A DNA stretch of 64,000 nucleotides. Origin: Rhizobium etli_C. Its GTDB lineage: Bacteria > Pseudomonadota > Alphaproteobacteria > Rhizobiales > Rhizobiaceae. Positions 40,763 to 49,600 of this stretch are shown here, one piece after another. Each line of letters opens with the position of its first letter. Position 1 is the first letter of the stretch. The position numbers and the translations under genes were made by a program. Below the pieces are notes generated by a model that was given only the letters and a program-made list of their open reading frames with translations, had not been told where the DNA came from and did not search any database. The stretch is taken from the NCBI RefSeq assembly GCF_014198605.1, contig NZ_JACIHU010000006.1; one strand, given 5' to 3'.

Positions 40763-41745
40763 CCGAGCCTCTTCTCAAAGTGCAAAATCTCTCCCGGCAT
40801 TTCGGCAGTGGCGCAACGGCGGTACGCGCCGTCGATGACGTCAGCTTCGACATCGCCCATGGAGAAACGGTCGGCCTCGTCGGCGAAAGCGGATGCGGCA
40901 AGACCTCGCTGGTACGCACGCTCCTGAAGCTCGGGCCGGCAACGAGCGGCAGCGTCCTGCTCGACGGCGTCGAGATCACCGAGGCGAGCGGCCGCCAGTT
41001 GCATGATCTGCGCCGAAAGATGCAGGTCGTCTTCCAAGACCCCTACCAGTCGCTCAATCCGCGGCTGCGGGTCGACCGATTGATCGCCGAACCGTGGGCG
41101 CTGCATCCCGGCGTCCTGCCCAAATCTCGGTGGCGGGAAGAGACGGTCAAGCTGCTCGAATCCGTCGGATTGCGCGCCGAACATGCGGAGCGCTATCCCT
41201 CTGAATTCTCCGGAGGTCAGCGTCAGCGGCTCGGCATTGCGCGCGCCCTGACGCTCGATCCGACGCTCCTCGTCTGCGACGAGCCGGTCTCGGCCCTCGA
41301 CGTCTCGGTCCAGGCGCAGGTCGTCAATCTGCTCGCCAGGCTGAGGCGCGAGCGCAATCTGGCGATGCTGTTCGTCGCCCATGATCTTGCCGTCGTGCGG
41401 CATGTCTCGGACCGGGTAATGGTCATGTATCTCGGCAAAATCATTGAAACAGGACCGAAACATTCGATCTTCAGCGCGCCGGCCCATCCCTACACCCAGG
41501 CCCTGATGTCGGCGGTCCCGACACCGGACCCGCGGCTTCGCGGACAACGCAGCCGCATCGTTCTGAAAGGCGACCTGCCAAGCCCCGTCGATCCGCCGAG
41601 CGGATGCCGGTTTCGAACGCGCTGCTGGAAGGCGACATCGATCTGCGCGGAACAGGAGCCGGCCTTGACCAACAGGACGGCAGCCCCCGGACTGCTGACC
41701 GCCTGCCATCACGCCGATCCGGATTTTTCCACGACCGCTGGCTGA
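40759..41745 (+). CDS. Peptide-type ABC importer ATPase (DppF type)
   Basis: A 328-residue ATPase with Walker A GESGCGKTSLVRT, Q-loop FQDPYQSLNPRLRV, signature FSGGQRQRLGIARA, Walker B LLVCDEPVSALD and switch VAHDLAVVRHV. The C-terminal extension contains GDLPSPVDPPSGCRFRTRCWKATSIC, as in DppF/OppF. It is the last gene of the operon and faces the convergent prepilin peptidase gene 60 bases away. Confidence 0.92.
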   Translation: MTEPLLKVQNLSRHFGSGATAVRAVDDVSFDIAHGETVGLVGESGCGKTSLVRTLLKLGPATSGSVLLDGVEITEASGRQLHDLRRKMQVVFQDPYQSLNPRLRVDRLIAEPWALHPGVLPKSRWREETVKLLESVGLRAEHAERYPSEFSGGQRQRLGIARALTLDPTLLVCDEPVSALDVSVQAQVVNLLARLRRERNLAMLFVAHDLAVVRHVSDRVMVMYLGKIIETGPKHSIFSAPAHPYTQALMSAVPTPDPRLRGQRSRIVLKGDLPSPVDPPSGCRFRTRCWKATSICAEQEPALTNRTAAPGLLTACHHADPDFSTTAG

Positions 41746-41804
41746 CTACCATCCTTGTAACGCGAAGCTGGGCGCTTTGGCACTGCGGCTGTTGCGGGTG
41801 CAGG

Positions 41805-42335
41805 TCACCGTAGCTGCAGTTGGATGATCGGCAGAGCCAACGTGAGAAGCGCGGCGAAAACCATGAGGACGCCGTAAGGTATCTTCCGGCTTGCCCGGAT
41901 TTCCTCGACGCGCATGAAAAAGGCGAGATGTGCGACGCGCAACGGTACCGGCAGCCGCAGGATCAGCAGCGTCATGATGCCGAGGACGAGGAGCAAAAAC
42001 GAAAACGGCAGCATTCCGTGCCATCCGACAAAAAGGCCGATCGGCAGGAAAAGCTTGGCGTCTCCTGCGCCAAACAGTCGGAACACCCACAGCACCACTC
42101 CAAGCATAAACATCAGCAGACCGGCCCCGACGTCGCCTCCAATTCCGCTCGAAGCAAAGAGCGCCGCGCCGACACCCTCGGAGCCAAGCATCACGGCCAC
42201 CGCGCGCAGTGCGTAAAGCGTCACCAGCGCAAGCACGATCGTGTTGGGGATTTTCCAGGTGCGGAAATCGGTCCAGGCCGCGTAGATAAAAAGTAATACT
42301 GATAGTGAGTTAATAAAAACGGCCATTTGCGACAT
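41805..42335 (-). CDS. cpaA: Prepilin peptidase CpaA/TadV (A24 family)
   Basis: A 176-residue polytopic aspartic peptidase. The two catalytic aspartates are in WTDFRTWKIPN and in the GAGDAKL motif. It cleaves the leader of the Flp pilin at the membrane. ATG 42335 is preferred over an in-frame TTG nine bases upstream because AAAGG is better spaced. It is divergent from the flp gene, a usual position for cpaA in rhizobial tad clusters. It lacks the N-terminal methylase domain, as expected for TadV-type enzymes. Confidence 0.88.
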   Translation of the reverse strand: MSQMAVFINSLSVLLFIYAAWTDFRTWKIPNTIVLALVTLYALRAVAVMLGSEGVGAALFASSGIGGDVGAGLLMFMLGVVLWVFRLFGAGDAKLFLPIGLFVGWHGMLPFSFLLLVLGIMTLLILRLPVPLRVAHLAFFMRVEEIRASRKIPYGVLMVFAALLTLALPIIQLQLR

Positions 42336-42482
42336 AGGAGTCAACCTTTTGGGCTATGGTTATCTAGTACGTAACTTCGATTTTTCACGCAATTCCAGCG
42401 AATCAGCCTGTTTTTACCGCACGTATTCGGGCTTTCGTCTTAACCATAAGTATAAATCTCAATTCGTGCTGGTATAAAACAT

Positions 42483-42512
42483 TTGACTAAATTAGAATTA
42501 ACAGACTATTAA
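42483..42512 (+). promoter_or_regulatory. Predicted promoter of the flp/cpa operon
   Basis: TTGACT (42483-42488) and TATTAA (42507-42512) are 18 bases apart in an AT-rich part of the divergent cpaA-flp gap, about 83 bases before the pilin start. The 5' leader would be about 75 bases. Read by eye. Confidence 0.45.
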
Positions 42513-42595
42513 TATTCCCAGTCGAAGAGGAGGTCTCAACGACACCGCGGCCGGGGGGATTTACGGCGCACAACTTACCTGGGAGGTAATTCTCG

Positions 42596-42790
42596 ATGAA
42601 AGCATTTGTAAACAGCGTACGCGCTTTCGCGCGGGAAGAAGATGGGGTCGCACTCACGGAATACCTCATTCTGCTCGCCTTGCTGGTTGGCGGCGTGATC
42701 ACGGCGGTGACGTTGGCCGGCACCAACCTGGCTTCCGTTTGGACGGCATGGGCAGGATGGTTCACCACCGAGCTGGCCGTCCCGGCCTGA
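42596..42790 (+). CDS. flp: Flp/Fap-type IVb pilin
   Basis: A 64-residue class IVb prepilin. The leader is basic (MKAFVNSVRAFAREEDG), cleavage is expected after Gly17, and the mature protein starts VALTEYLILLALLVGG with the conserved Glu at position +5 and Tyr at +6. It is the major pilus subunit. GGGAGG lies well placed before the ATG. A hairpin follows the stop, as expected for a highly made first gene. Confidence 0.93.
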   Translation: MKAFVNSVRAFAREEDGVALTEYLILLALLVGGVITAVTLAGTNLASVWTAWAGWFTTELAVPA

Positions 42791-42809
42791 TATTGGTTCT
42801 CGAAGAAGC

Positions 42810-42831
42810 GAGGGGTTTTTGTTAACCCCTC
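42810..42831 (+). terminator. Hairpin after the pilin gene (partial terminator)
   Basis: GAGGGGTT pairs with AACCCCTC around a TTTGTT loop, with additional pairing outside (GAAG/CTTC). It lies 20 bases after the flp stop and 59 bases before cpaB. It probably lowers read-through so that the pilin is made in excess over the assembly proteins. Confidence 0.65.
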
Positions 42832-42889
42832 TCTTCTAAATTAGCATCAATGAATGGATGTAGTCCGTTCAGTGTAGTGAGTAACCGTG

Positions 42890-43807
42890 ATGCGTTCTTC
42901 AACGATTTTAAGTCTCGTCATTGCGTTTGTGCTCGCGGCAGCAGCAGTTTTCGGTATGCGCGAGTATCTGTCCGATCAGAAGGCCCGGCTGCTGGCGATG
43001 AACGGCATGAAGGCGGAGGAACGGACGCTCGTCGTCGCCGCCAAGCCAATGCGCTTCGGCGACCGGATCCGATCCGAAAATCTCAGGGCCATTCCGTGGC
43101 CCTCCAATGAAACTCCCGCAGGCTCCTTCGTCAGCATCGAGGCGGTCGTCGGCAACGATGCCCAGCCGCGTTATGCCATGGCGGCGATCGACCCTGGCGA
43201 GCCGGTGCTGTCCTCGAAAATCACCGGTGCGGGCGAACGCGCCACGCTGTCGGCGGCGCTCGACCAGGGCATGAAGGCGGTCTCCATCCGCGTCAACGAC
43301 GTGCTCGGCGTGGCCGGCTTCGTCAGGCCCTCCGATCGCGTCGACGTGCTTCTGACGCGGGTCGTGCGCGGACCGGCAGGCAATGATCAGACCTTCGTCG
43401 ACGTGCTTCTGCAAGGCGTCAAGGTGCTGGCGGTGGACCAGACGGCGGACGAGCGCAAGGACGAGCCATCCGTCGTCAAGACCGTGACCTTCGAGGTCAC
43501 GACCGATGAGGCCCAGCGCCTCACCCTCGGTTCGAGTATCGGCACGCTCTCGCTGGCGCTTCGCAATATTGCCTCCTCCTCTGTCGAGCAAACCCGGCCG
43601 ATCACCGTCGCCGACCTCGGTGGCGGGGCGATGGCGACGGAATTAGGCAACGACTTGGAAAAGAATAAGTTGCCAGAACCGGTAAAACAAGTGCAGATTG
43701 TGGAACAAAAGGTCGAGCCGGTGTTGCCGGTCGAGCCGAAGTGGGCGACAGTGGGTGTCTGGAACACGACCAAGCGCGAGGAGCACCGAGTCGGCCTGAT
43801 CCAGTGA
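42890..43807 (+). CDS. cpaB: Pilus assembly protein CpaB/RcpC
   Basis: A 305-residue periplasmic/inner-membrane protein. One N-terminal membrane helix (STILSLVIAFVLAAAAVFGMREYL) is followed by an SAF domain (LVVAAKPMRFGDRIRSENLRAIPWP) and the RcpC domain (ISIRVNDVLGVAGFVRPSDRVDVLLTRVV, pattern as in CpaB). It is thought to link the secretin to the inner-membrane platform. ATG 42890 is used; a GTG just before it is possible. The Lys/Glu/Val-rich tail is less conserved. Confidence 0.9.
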   Translation: MRSSTILSLVIAFVLAAAAVFGMREYLSDQKARLLAMNGMKAEERTLVVAAKPMRFGDRIRSENLRAIPWPSNETPAGSFVSIEAVVGNDAQPRYAMAAIDPGEPVLSSKITGAGERATLSAALDQGMKAVSIRVNDVLGVAGFVRPSDRVDVLLTRVVRGPAGNDQTFVDVLLQGVKVLAVDQTADERKDEPSVVKTVTFEVTTDEAQRLTLGSSIGTLSLALRNIASSSVEQTRPITVADLGGGAMATELGNDLEKNKLPEPVKQVQIVEQKVEPVLPVEPKWATVGVWNTTKREEHRVGLIQ

Positions 43808-43861
43808 TATTTAGGCGGCAGCCGCAAGTGCGGCTAGCCGAATGAGGGGGCTAAAGCAGGC

Positions 43862-45349
43862 ATGGCGAACGGCAAGAGAAGCATCGCAAGGACGAAAAGC
43901 CTTGCGGCACTAGCGGCGGTGTTTTCGGCCTGTGTGTGTTTAGGGCCGGGATTTGCGGGCTCCGCCAGCGCACAGGAAAAGTCCGTCACGCTCGGCAAAT
44001 CGGTCCAGCATGTGACATTGCCTCCGAACGAGACGCTGACGCTCAATACCGGCCAGCCGTTTGGCGATCTGGTCATCGGCAGCGCCGACATGATCGACGT
44101 GGTGCCGCTTTCCGACCGGTCGCTGTTCGTCCGCGGCAAGAAGATCGGCGCCACCAATATCTCGGTCTATGGCGACGACAAGTCGCTTCTCGGCGTCATC
44201 GACATCCGCGTCGCCAGCGATTTCTCCGAAGTCGCCTCTGCCATTCGCTCTGCCGCGCCTTCGGCCCGGGTCAGGGTGGTCAACTCCAACGATCGCATTC
44301 GCCTGGTAGGCGTAGTCCGGGACGGCATTGAATTGCAGCGGGTGCTGGAAATCGCCCAGTCCTATTCCGAGCAGCCGGTGCTGAACCAGTTGCGCGTCAG
44401 TGACAGCCAGCAGGTGATGCTGGAGGTTCGTATCATCGAAGCCTCGCGCCAGACGGGTCGTGACCTCGGGATCGGTTGGTCCGGGCACGGCAGCAACGGC
44501 ATCGGCAAGGCAACGCACAGCCAGGGGATCGGCGTAGACGACGACAACAACCTGGTCCGTACCCTCCTTGACCCCAAGGGTGCGGCAACGGGTATGCTGC
44601 CCTTCGGCCAGTTGATCGCCAAGGTGCTGCAAATCTCGGGCGGCAACATCGACGTGGTCATCAACGCGCTCGAGCAGAAGGGATTGGCGCGTCGCCTGGC
44701 TCAGCCGAACCTGATCGCAATGAGCGGCTCGACCGCGAGCTTCCATGCCGGTGGTGAAGTGCCGATCCTGAAGACAACGAATAACGGCTCGACGGTGGCC
44801 ACCGAGACTGACTATCGCCCCTTCGGTGTGCGGCTGACCTTCAAGCCGGTGGTGCTTGACGACGGCGTCATCAATCTGGAGATCGAGCCTGAAGTTTCCG
44901 AGCTTGATCCGTCGATCAACGTCAACGGCAATCCCGGTTTCATCTCGCGCGCTGCCAGCACCACGGTCGCGCTACGCGACGGCCAAAGCTTTGCCATGGC
45001 AGGCCTGCTGCAGTCGATCAATGCCAAGGACATCCAGCAGTTGCCGGGCCTCGGGCAGATACCGGTCCTCGGCGCACTGTTCCGTTCGACGAGTTTCCAG
45101 AAGAAGGAATCCGACCTCGTTATCGTCGTCACCCCGCATATTGTGCGACCGGCCCGCCCGGGTGAAGATCTCTACAGTCCGCTCGATCAGACGCGATCGT
45201 CCAACGACGTTGAGCTTTTCGCGCTCGGTGTCATGGAAGTCGATAAGGACATGCTCCGACGCTTTCGCAATGGCGTAGGTGTGACTGGGCCTTACGGTCA
45301 TCGTCTCGACCTGAACCAGGGAGGCAAAGTCGTTGTTACAAAACGCTAA
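43862..45349 (+). CDS. cpaC: Outer-membrane secretin CpaC/RcpA
   Basis: A 495-residue secretin through which the Flp pilus crosses the outer membrane. A signal peptide (about residues 1-39) is followed by the pilus-type N domain (NETLTLNTGQPFGDLVIGSADMIDVVPLSDRSLFVRGKKIGATNISVY), a BON-like ring (VRVVNSNDRIRLVGVV), then the secretin core (MLEVRIIEASRQTGRDLGIGW, LAQPNLIAMSGSTASFHAGGEVPI, and LPGLGQIPVLGALFRS with VIVVTPHIVRP). It overlaps the next small lipoprotein gene. Confidence 0.93.
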   Translation: MANGKRSIARTKSLAALAAVFSACVCLGPGFAGSASAQEKSVTLGKSVQHVTLPPNETLTLNTGQPFGDLVIGSADMIDVVPLSDRSLFVRGKKIGATNISVYGDDKSLLGVIDIRVASDFSEVASAIRSAAPSARVRVVNSNDRIRLVGVVRDGIELQRVLEIAQSYSEQPVLNQLRVSDSQQVMLEVRIIEASRQTGRDLGIGWSGHGSNGIGKATHSQGIGVDDDNNLVRTLLDPKGAATGMLPFGQLIAKVLQISGGNIDVVINALEQKGLARRLAQPNLIAMSGSTASFHAGGEVPILKTTNNGSTVATETDYRPFGVRLTFKPVVLDDGVINLEIEPEVSELDPSINVNGNPGFISRAASTTVALRDGQSFAMAGLLQSINAKDIQQLPGLGQIPVLGALFRSTSFQKKESDLVIVVTPHIVRPARPGEDLYSPLDQTRSSNDVELFALGVMEVDKDMLRRFRNGVGVTGPYGHRLDLNQGGKVVVTKR

Positions 45350-45638
45350 GCGGGTTCTTCTCGTCCTTGCAGCCGCTGGCCTCGCTTCCGGTTGCGCCGA
45401 CTACATGAACAATCGCGACACGATCACTTTCGGGGCCGGCAATGCCGTGGAAGCAAACAAGGCCATCCATATCGAGGACCCGTTCCCGCCGGAAGCCCAG
45501 CGAACCCGCATCGCAAGCGACGGCAAGCTGATCCGCAGGGTGGTCACTCAGTATCAGAACGGCGGGCTTGGCGTTGTTCAGCCGTCGCCAGCCACGGGGG
45601 CTAATGGGGCGTCCAACGGGGCGACCGTCAGCCAGTAG
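45333..45638 (+). CDS. Small tad-locus lipoprotein (short CpaD-like position)
   Basis: A 101-residue protein with a lipoprotein signal (VLLVLAAAGLASGCADY, lipobox Cys near residue 21). The segment NNRDTITFGAGNAVEANKAIHIEDPFPPEAQRTRI is a pattern that recurs in small proteins at the CpaD position of rhizobial tad clusters. It lacks the ~130-residue core of full-length CpaD/RcpB. The start is TTG at 45333, inside cpaC, with AGGGAGG about nine bases upstream. It may replace CpaD as a secretin pilotin or stabiliser. Confidence 0.7.
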   Translation: MLQNAKRVLLVLAAAGLASGCADYMNNRDTITFGAGNAVEANKAIHIEDPFPPEAQRTRIASDGKLIRRVVTQYQNGGLGVVQPSPATGANGASNGATVSQ

Positions 45639-45731
45639 CTGGCGAAAGGCGTGACCGGCGGCAGCGCGCCGAAGGGGAAAATGCACGAAACGGGGTCGTC
45701 ACGGCAATAGCGCCGTGATGGGGGTGTGCCA

Positions 45732-47336
45732 ATGCTGAGCAGGATTGTCAGACGGTTCTGGAATGATCATCGTGGCTATGTCATCGCCTTGACGCTCATC
45801 GCCATGCCAATGCTTCTCGGCTTTTCGCTGCTGATCATCGATGTCGGCCGCAGCAGCAACCTGCATACCGATCTCCAGAACGCCGTCGATGCGATGGCTC
45901 TGGCCGGAGCCCGCGAACTTGATGGCCGTGACGATGCCATTACCAGGGCGCAGACGGCGATCGAGAAAATCTCCAATAGCGCGGCTTTCTCCGCGGGCGG
46001 AACCGGCATGTCGCTCGGCTCGCATATATCAGTGACCTATGACGCCGGAAACGATGCCGGGAGCACGGTTACCGTGCTTTTTCTGAAGGACATCCCGGCC
46101 AACGACGACACGCCCATCCCCGCTTCGATGGAAACGACCGTGGCCAGCGAAGCTTCCTATGCCTGGGTCATCGCCAAGCCGCAGGCGATGCAGACGATCT
46201 TTCCGATCCCGGTTGGCTTCACCCGCAATACGATCAACATCGCTGCCGACGCCGTGGCAGTCTACCACGCCAGCGCCTGCGACGTGACGCCGATCTTCAT
46301 CTGCAATCCGTTCGAGCCGGTTGGGAACACGAGTGAAAGCGCCAGCGAGGATGCAGCGACGGCCTTGCACACCAATTTTGCAGCCGGCAATCTCTATGGG
46401 CGACAGATCGAGCTTCACAGCACCGCGGCGTCCAATCCCGGTCCCGGCAATTTCGGGTTCCTCCGGACTCCCTTGGGCAATGGCGCGTCCGTGCTGGCGG
46501 AGGCTCTTGCCACCGGCAATCCCGGTACCTGCTACACACAGGACAGCCTCGATACGGAGACCGGCGCAAAGGCGGGACCTGTCGAGGACGGCGTGAATAC
46601 GCGTTTCGGCTTTTACTCCTCATCGTTCAACAAGGCGAACGGAGATTATCGTTACCGGCCTGCGCAAAACATACGTTCGGCTCAGTCGATCAGCGGCAAG
46701 GGAAAGAACAGCTGCGATGGCTACGATCCAGTCATGGTCGGAGATGTTGTCGGCGATGCGACCAAGGCTTTGCCGCTGGGCTACGGAGCGTCCATGACCT
46801 CGCTTGGTGGCGGCAAGATCAGCAGCGGCAACAATTGGCAGTACAACACCTATTGGAACGTCGCGCAGGGAACGACTGTGCCCTCAGTGAGCACAGTTCT
46901 CAGCAACTACTCCAGTTATCCCCCGCAGGCGACCGGAACACCGGCCCAACCCTCCGCTTACGATGTCTATCGTTACGAGCTTGCAACCCCGTCTTTCATC
47001 AGCCATGCCTCGGCCAATGGTGAGACCGGAACACCGGCAACGGGCGGCCAGTGCTATAGCGGCCCGGATCTTTCGAACTATACGGCGGCCGAATTTGGTG
47101 ACCGCCGCGAGATCTTCTCAGCCATTGTCAATTGCGGCTATGAAGCCTCGGTCGGCCATTTGAACGGTCACAAGGCCACGCGCGCCGTGGCCTTCGCGCG
47201 CATGTTCCTGACCAAGCCGGCGATAAAGGCCGCCGGCGAACGATACCTTTCCCTGGAGATGATCGACATCACCGGCAAGGGTGGCCGCGGTACGCTGGAC
47301 GAATTCCTGCGGGAAGAAGCGGAGCTAGTCAGATGA
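45732..47336 (+). CDS. tadG: TadG-like pseudopilin-type protein
   Basis: A 534-residue protein. The N-terminal segment FWNDHRGYVIALTLIAMPMLLGFSLLIIDVGR is the Tad N-terminal membrane motif, followed by NLHTDLQNAVDAMALAGARELDGRDDAITRAQ. A periplasmic domain with many Cys/Ser/Gly-rich stretches (CDVTPIFICNPFEP, GTCYTQDSLDT) ends GTLDEFLREEAELVR. The start is ATG 45732; GTG at 45726 is possible. It overlaps tadE by ATGA. I do not see a clear von Willebrand A motif, which some TadG proteins carry. Confidence 0.8.
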   Translation: MLSRIVRRFWNDHRGYVIALTLIAMPMLLGFSLLIIDVGRSSNLHTDLQNAVDAMALAGARELDGRDDAITRAQTAIEKISNSAAFSAGGTGMSLGSHISVTYDAGNDAGSTVTVLFLKDIPANDDTPIPASMETTVASEASYAWVIAKPQAMQTIFPIPVGFTRNTINIAADAVAVYHASACDVTPIFICNPFEPVGNTSESASEDAATALHTNFAAGNLYGRQIELHSTAASNPGPGNFGFLRTPLGNGASVLAEALATGNPGTCYTQDSLDTETGAKAGPVEDGVNTRFGFYSSSFNKANGDYRYRPAQNIRSAQSISGKGKNSCDGYDPVMVGDVVGDATKALPLGYGASMTSLGGGKISSGNNWQYNTYWNVAQGTTVPSVSTVLSNYSSYPPQATGTPAQPSAYDVYRYELATPSFISHASANGETGTPATGGQCYSGPDLSNYTAAEFGDRREIFSAIVNCGYEASVGHLNGHKATRAVAFARMFLTKPAIKAAGERYLSLEMIDITGKGGRGTLDEFLREEAELVR

Positions 47337-47812
47337 TGGCGCTCCGTAATTTTATCCGGCATCGGCTTTGCCTCGGCTTCTGGCGGCGGGAGGAAGGCGC
47401 AGTGCTTGCCGAAGCGCTGCTCGCAATCCCCTTTGTGACGCTCTTTGCGGCGGGGATACTGGAGTTCGGCGGCATCTTCTGGCAGCGCATGCAGATCGAC
47501 GCAGGCTTGCGCGATGCCGGGCGTTACCTCTCGCGCTGCCGACCGGCGTCGGGAACCTATGTGCCGACATGCAATCAGGCGACTGCGAAGACGATCGCCT
47601 TTTACGGAACGCAAACACCCGCGGCAGACGCTAAACCCCGTGTCCCCGACTGGAAGGACCCTGCCGACATCACCATCGCTGCACCAGATGCGGACGGCAA
47701 CATCACCCTTTCCACTGCTCACCTCTACAAGAGCTCGCCGGTGTTCAGCTTTCTGGGAATCGATGCCATCACCATCAGTTCGTTCCATGAAGAGAGATAC
47801 ATCGGATGGTGA
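47333..47812 (+). CDS. tadE: TadE-like pseudopilin
   Basis: A 159-residue protein with the TadE-like prepilin motif WRREEGAVLAEALLAIPFVTLFAAGILEFGGIFWQRMQIDAGLRDAGRYLSRC. The Glu five residues into the mature helix suggests processing by CpaA. Overlaps tadG (ATGA) and the following gene by seven bases. Minor pilin required for pilus assembly in other tad systems. Confidence 0.85.
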   Translation: MMALRNFIRHRLCLGFWRREEGAVLAEALLAIPFVTLFAAGILEFGGIFWQRMQIDAGLRDAGRYLSRCRPASGTYVPTCNQATAKTIAFYGTQTPAADAKPRVPDWKDPADITIAAPDADGNITLSTAHLYKSSPVFSFLGIDAITISSFHEERYIGW

Positions 47813-48429
47813 TCTCTAGGGCAACCAAGTCATTCTGGCAGGATAGCAGTGGTGCCAGCCTCGTCGAGGCATTGCTGACCTTTCCGATCGTCATGCTGGT
47901 ATTCGCCGCCTTCATCGAATTCGGCTATGCCATGTCGCAGTGGAACCAGACGGTGAAGGCACTGCAATATGGCGCCCGTTTGGCGGCGGTATCCGATCCG
48001 CTGACGACGAATTTCGATGCCGTTTTCCCGATCGAAGCTGCCGATCCGCTCAACAACGGCAAAGCGGCGCCGAACGATGCAACAATATCCTCGACCTGCG
48101 GACCGGCTCTTGCCAACTGCACGGCGGCGTTGAATCGGATTGTTCGGGGAAGCGATGGTCTCTGCCAAGCAGGAACTGATCCTTACCCCGGCATTTGCGA
48201 TCTCAACTGGCGCATCCAGCCGCAGAACCTGATGGTCACCTATCAGCGATCTGGGCTCGGCTACTGGGGACGGCCGGACGGGCCTGTGCTGACGATGCGG
48301 CTGGAGGTGCGCGACATCACCTTCGATCTGCCGATCCTCGGCGGGTTGTTGGGACTGAACGACGTCACCATCCCGGCCCATCCGGTGACGATCACGACGG
48401 AAGATCTAAAGACCTGCTCAACCTGCTGA
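47806..48429 (+). CDS. TadE/TadF-like pseudopilin
   Basis: A 207-residue protein with a second TadE-like N-terminal motif (WQDSSGASLVEALLTFPIVMLVFAAFIEFGYAMSQWNQTVKALQYGARLAA) and a periplasmic domain ending in PVTITTEDLKTCSTC. Its position after tadE matches the TadF slot. Four to six cysteines in the periplasmic part could form disulfides. Likely a minor pseudopilin of the same pilus. Confidence 0.82.
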   Translation: MVISRATKSFWQDSSGASLVEALLTFPIVMLVFAAFIEFGYAMSQWNQTVKALQYGARLAAVSDPLTTNFDAVFPIEAADPLNNGKAAPNDATISSTCGPALANCTAALNRIVRGSDGLCQAGTDPYPGICDLNWRIQPQNLMVTYQRSGLGYWGRPDGPVLTMRLEVRDITFDLPILGGLLGLNDVTIPAHPVTITTEDLKTCSTC

Positions 48430-48457
48430 CTCCTTTTGTTACGCGTAGGAAAGCGAA

Positions 48458-49600
48458 ATGACAGCTCACATGAACATCGCCGCATCCACCAAGATCCTGG
48501 TTCTCTCCGACGACGCAGCTGCAGCGAGCTTCATGCTCGATACGTTCGGGTCGCTTTCGCGTTACGATGTCCGCCATCTGGCACTGAAGGCGCTCGGTGA
48601 AAAGGGCAAGTTCGATCCGACGCAGTTCGACCTGATCGTTCTCGACGTCGACAGGGGCGAGTTGCTGCAGCGTCCGGAGCTCTTTGCGTTTCGCACCAGC
48701 TACCGGGATATCCCCCTCGTCGTCGTTTCGGAAGAGCTCCCGGACGAGATGCTGCGGCTGCTCTTCCGCCTGAACGGCAATGACTGGCTGAAGAAGCCTC
48801 TCGAGCGCCGCGCACTGATCGACATGATTTCCACTCATGCGCCAGGCACCGGGGCGAGCGACAGCCGGGTGCATGCCGTGGTCTCAGCCGTCGGCGGCGC
48901 CGGGGCCAGCATGATCGCCTCATCGCTCGCGCATGTGCTGGCCCAGCCGACCAAGAATTCCACGCCGCGGGTAGACTTGTTCGACACGGATTTTTGCGCC
49001 GGGACGCTTGGCTACTATCTCAACCTTGTCAACGACTACGACTTGAAACCCGTCATCGCCAATCCTTCCCGGGTCGATCTGGAATTCATCGATCTGGTCA
49101 GAAAGCGTCATTCGGGGGGCTTTTCACTGCTGTCCTTCAAGCAGCCATCCGTCCTTCTGGCGCCGAAGGGCGGTGAACTCGTGCTGCGTATGCTCGACGT
49201 GGCCGCCTTCGAGAGCGACCACACGATCATCGACATTCCCTATTATGACACGCCGTGGAAATACGATGTGCTCACTTCGGTCAACAGCATCTGCATCGTC
49301 ACCGAGATGACGGTTCCCGCGCTCTCTCAAGCCAAGGACTTGTTTGCCAATCTGGTACGGCTGCGAGGCAGCTCGGATCAGATATTCATCGTCATCAACA
49401 AATACCGCGCCAAACTCTTCGGCCTCGGCGTGCGCCGACAACAAACGGAGAAGATTTTCAAGGATATCCCGACGCATGTCATTGGCGATGACTGGGACAC
49501 CTTGAGCGAGGCGGCTAACCGCGGCGTGCTGCCATTTCAAGTGAATTCGCGGGCGCGCTTCTGCGCCGCGGTCGGCAAACTCGGAGCACTGGTGCGATGA
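48458..49600 (+). CDS. cpaE: Pilus localisation ATPase-like protein CpaE/TadZ
   Basis: A 380-residue protein with an N-terminal receiver-like domain (ILVLSDDAAAASFMLDTFGS, DLIVLDVDRGELLQRPELFAF, IPLVVVSEE; the phosphoacceptor-like Asp is retained) and a C-terminal ParA/MinD-like domain. The deviant Walker motif reads AVGGAGASMIASSLAHVL, where the usual Lys-Gly-Gly-x-Gly-Lys is lost, and the region LFDTDFCAGTLGYYL takes the place of the second motif. TadZ proteins of this sort act as polar hubs without full ATPase activity. It overlaps the L,D-transpeptidase gene by four bases. Confidence 0.87.
   Translation: MTAHMNIAASTKILVLSDDAAAASFMLDTFGSLSRYDVRHLALKALGEKGKFDPTQFDLIVLDVDRGELLQRPELFAFRTSYRDIPLVVVSEELPDEMLRLLFRLNGNDWLKKPLERRALIDMISTHAPGTGASDSRVHAVVSAVGGAGASMIASSLAHVLAQPTKNSTPRVDLFDTDFCAGTLGYYLNLVNDYDLKPVIANPSRVDLEFIDLVRKRHSGGFSLLSFKQPSVLLAPKGGELVLRMLDVAAFESDHTIIDIPYYDTPWKYDVLTSVNSICIVTEMTVPALSQAKDLFANLVRLRGSSDQIFIVINKYRAKLFGLGVRRQQTEKIFKDIPTHVIGDDWDTLSEAANRGVLPFQVNSRARFCAAVGKLGALVR

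Noticed and set aside
48458..49600. CpaE with a broken Walker A as a possible pseudogene
   Set aside because: Loss of the P-loop Lys is common in TadZ/CpaE proteins and the rest of the gene is intact, so it is treated as functional.
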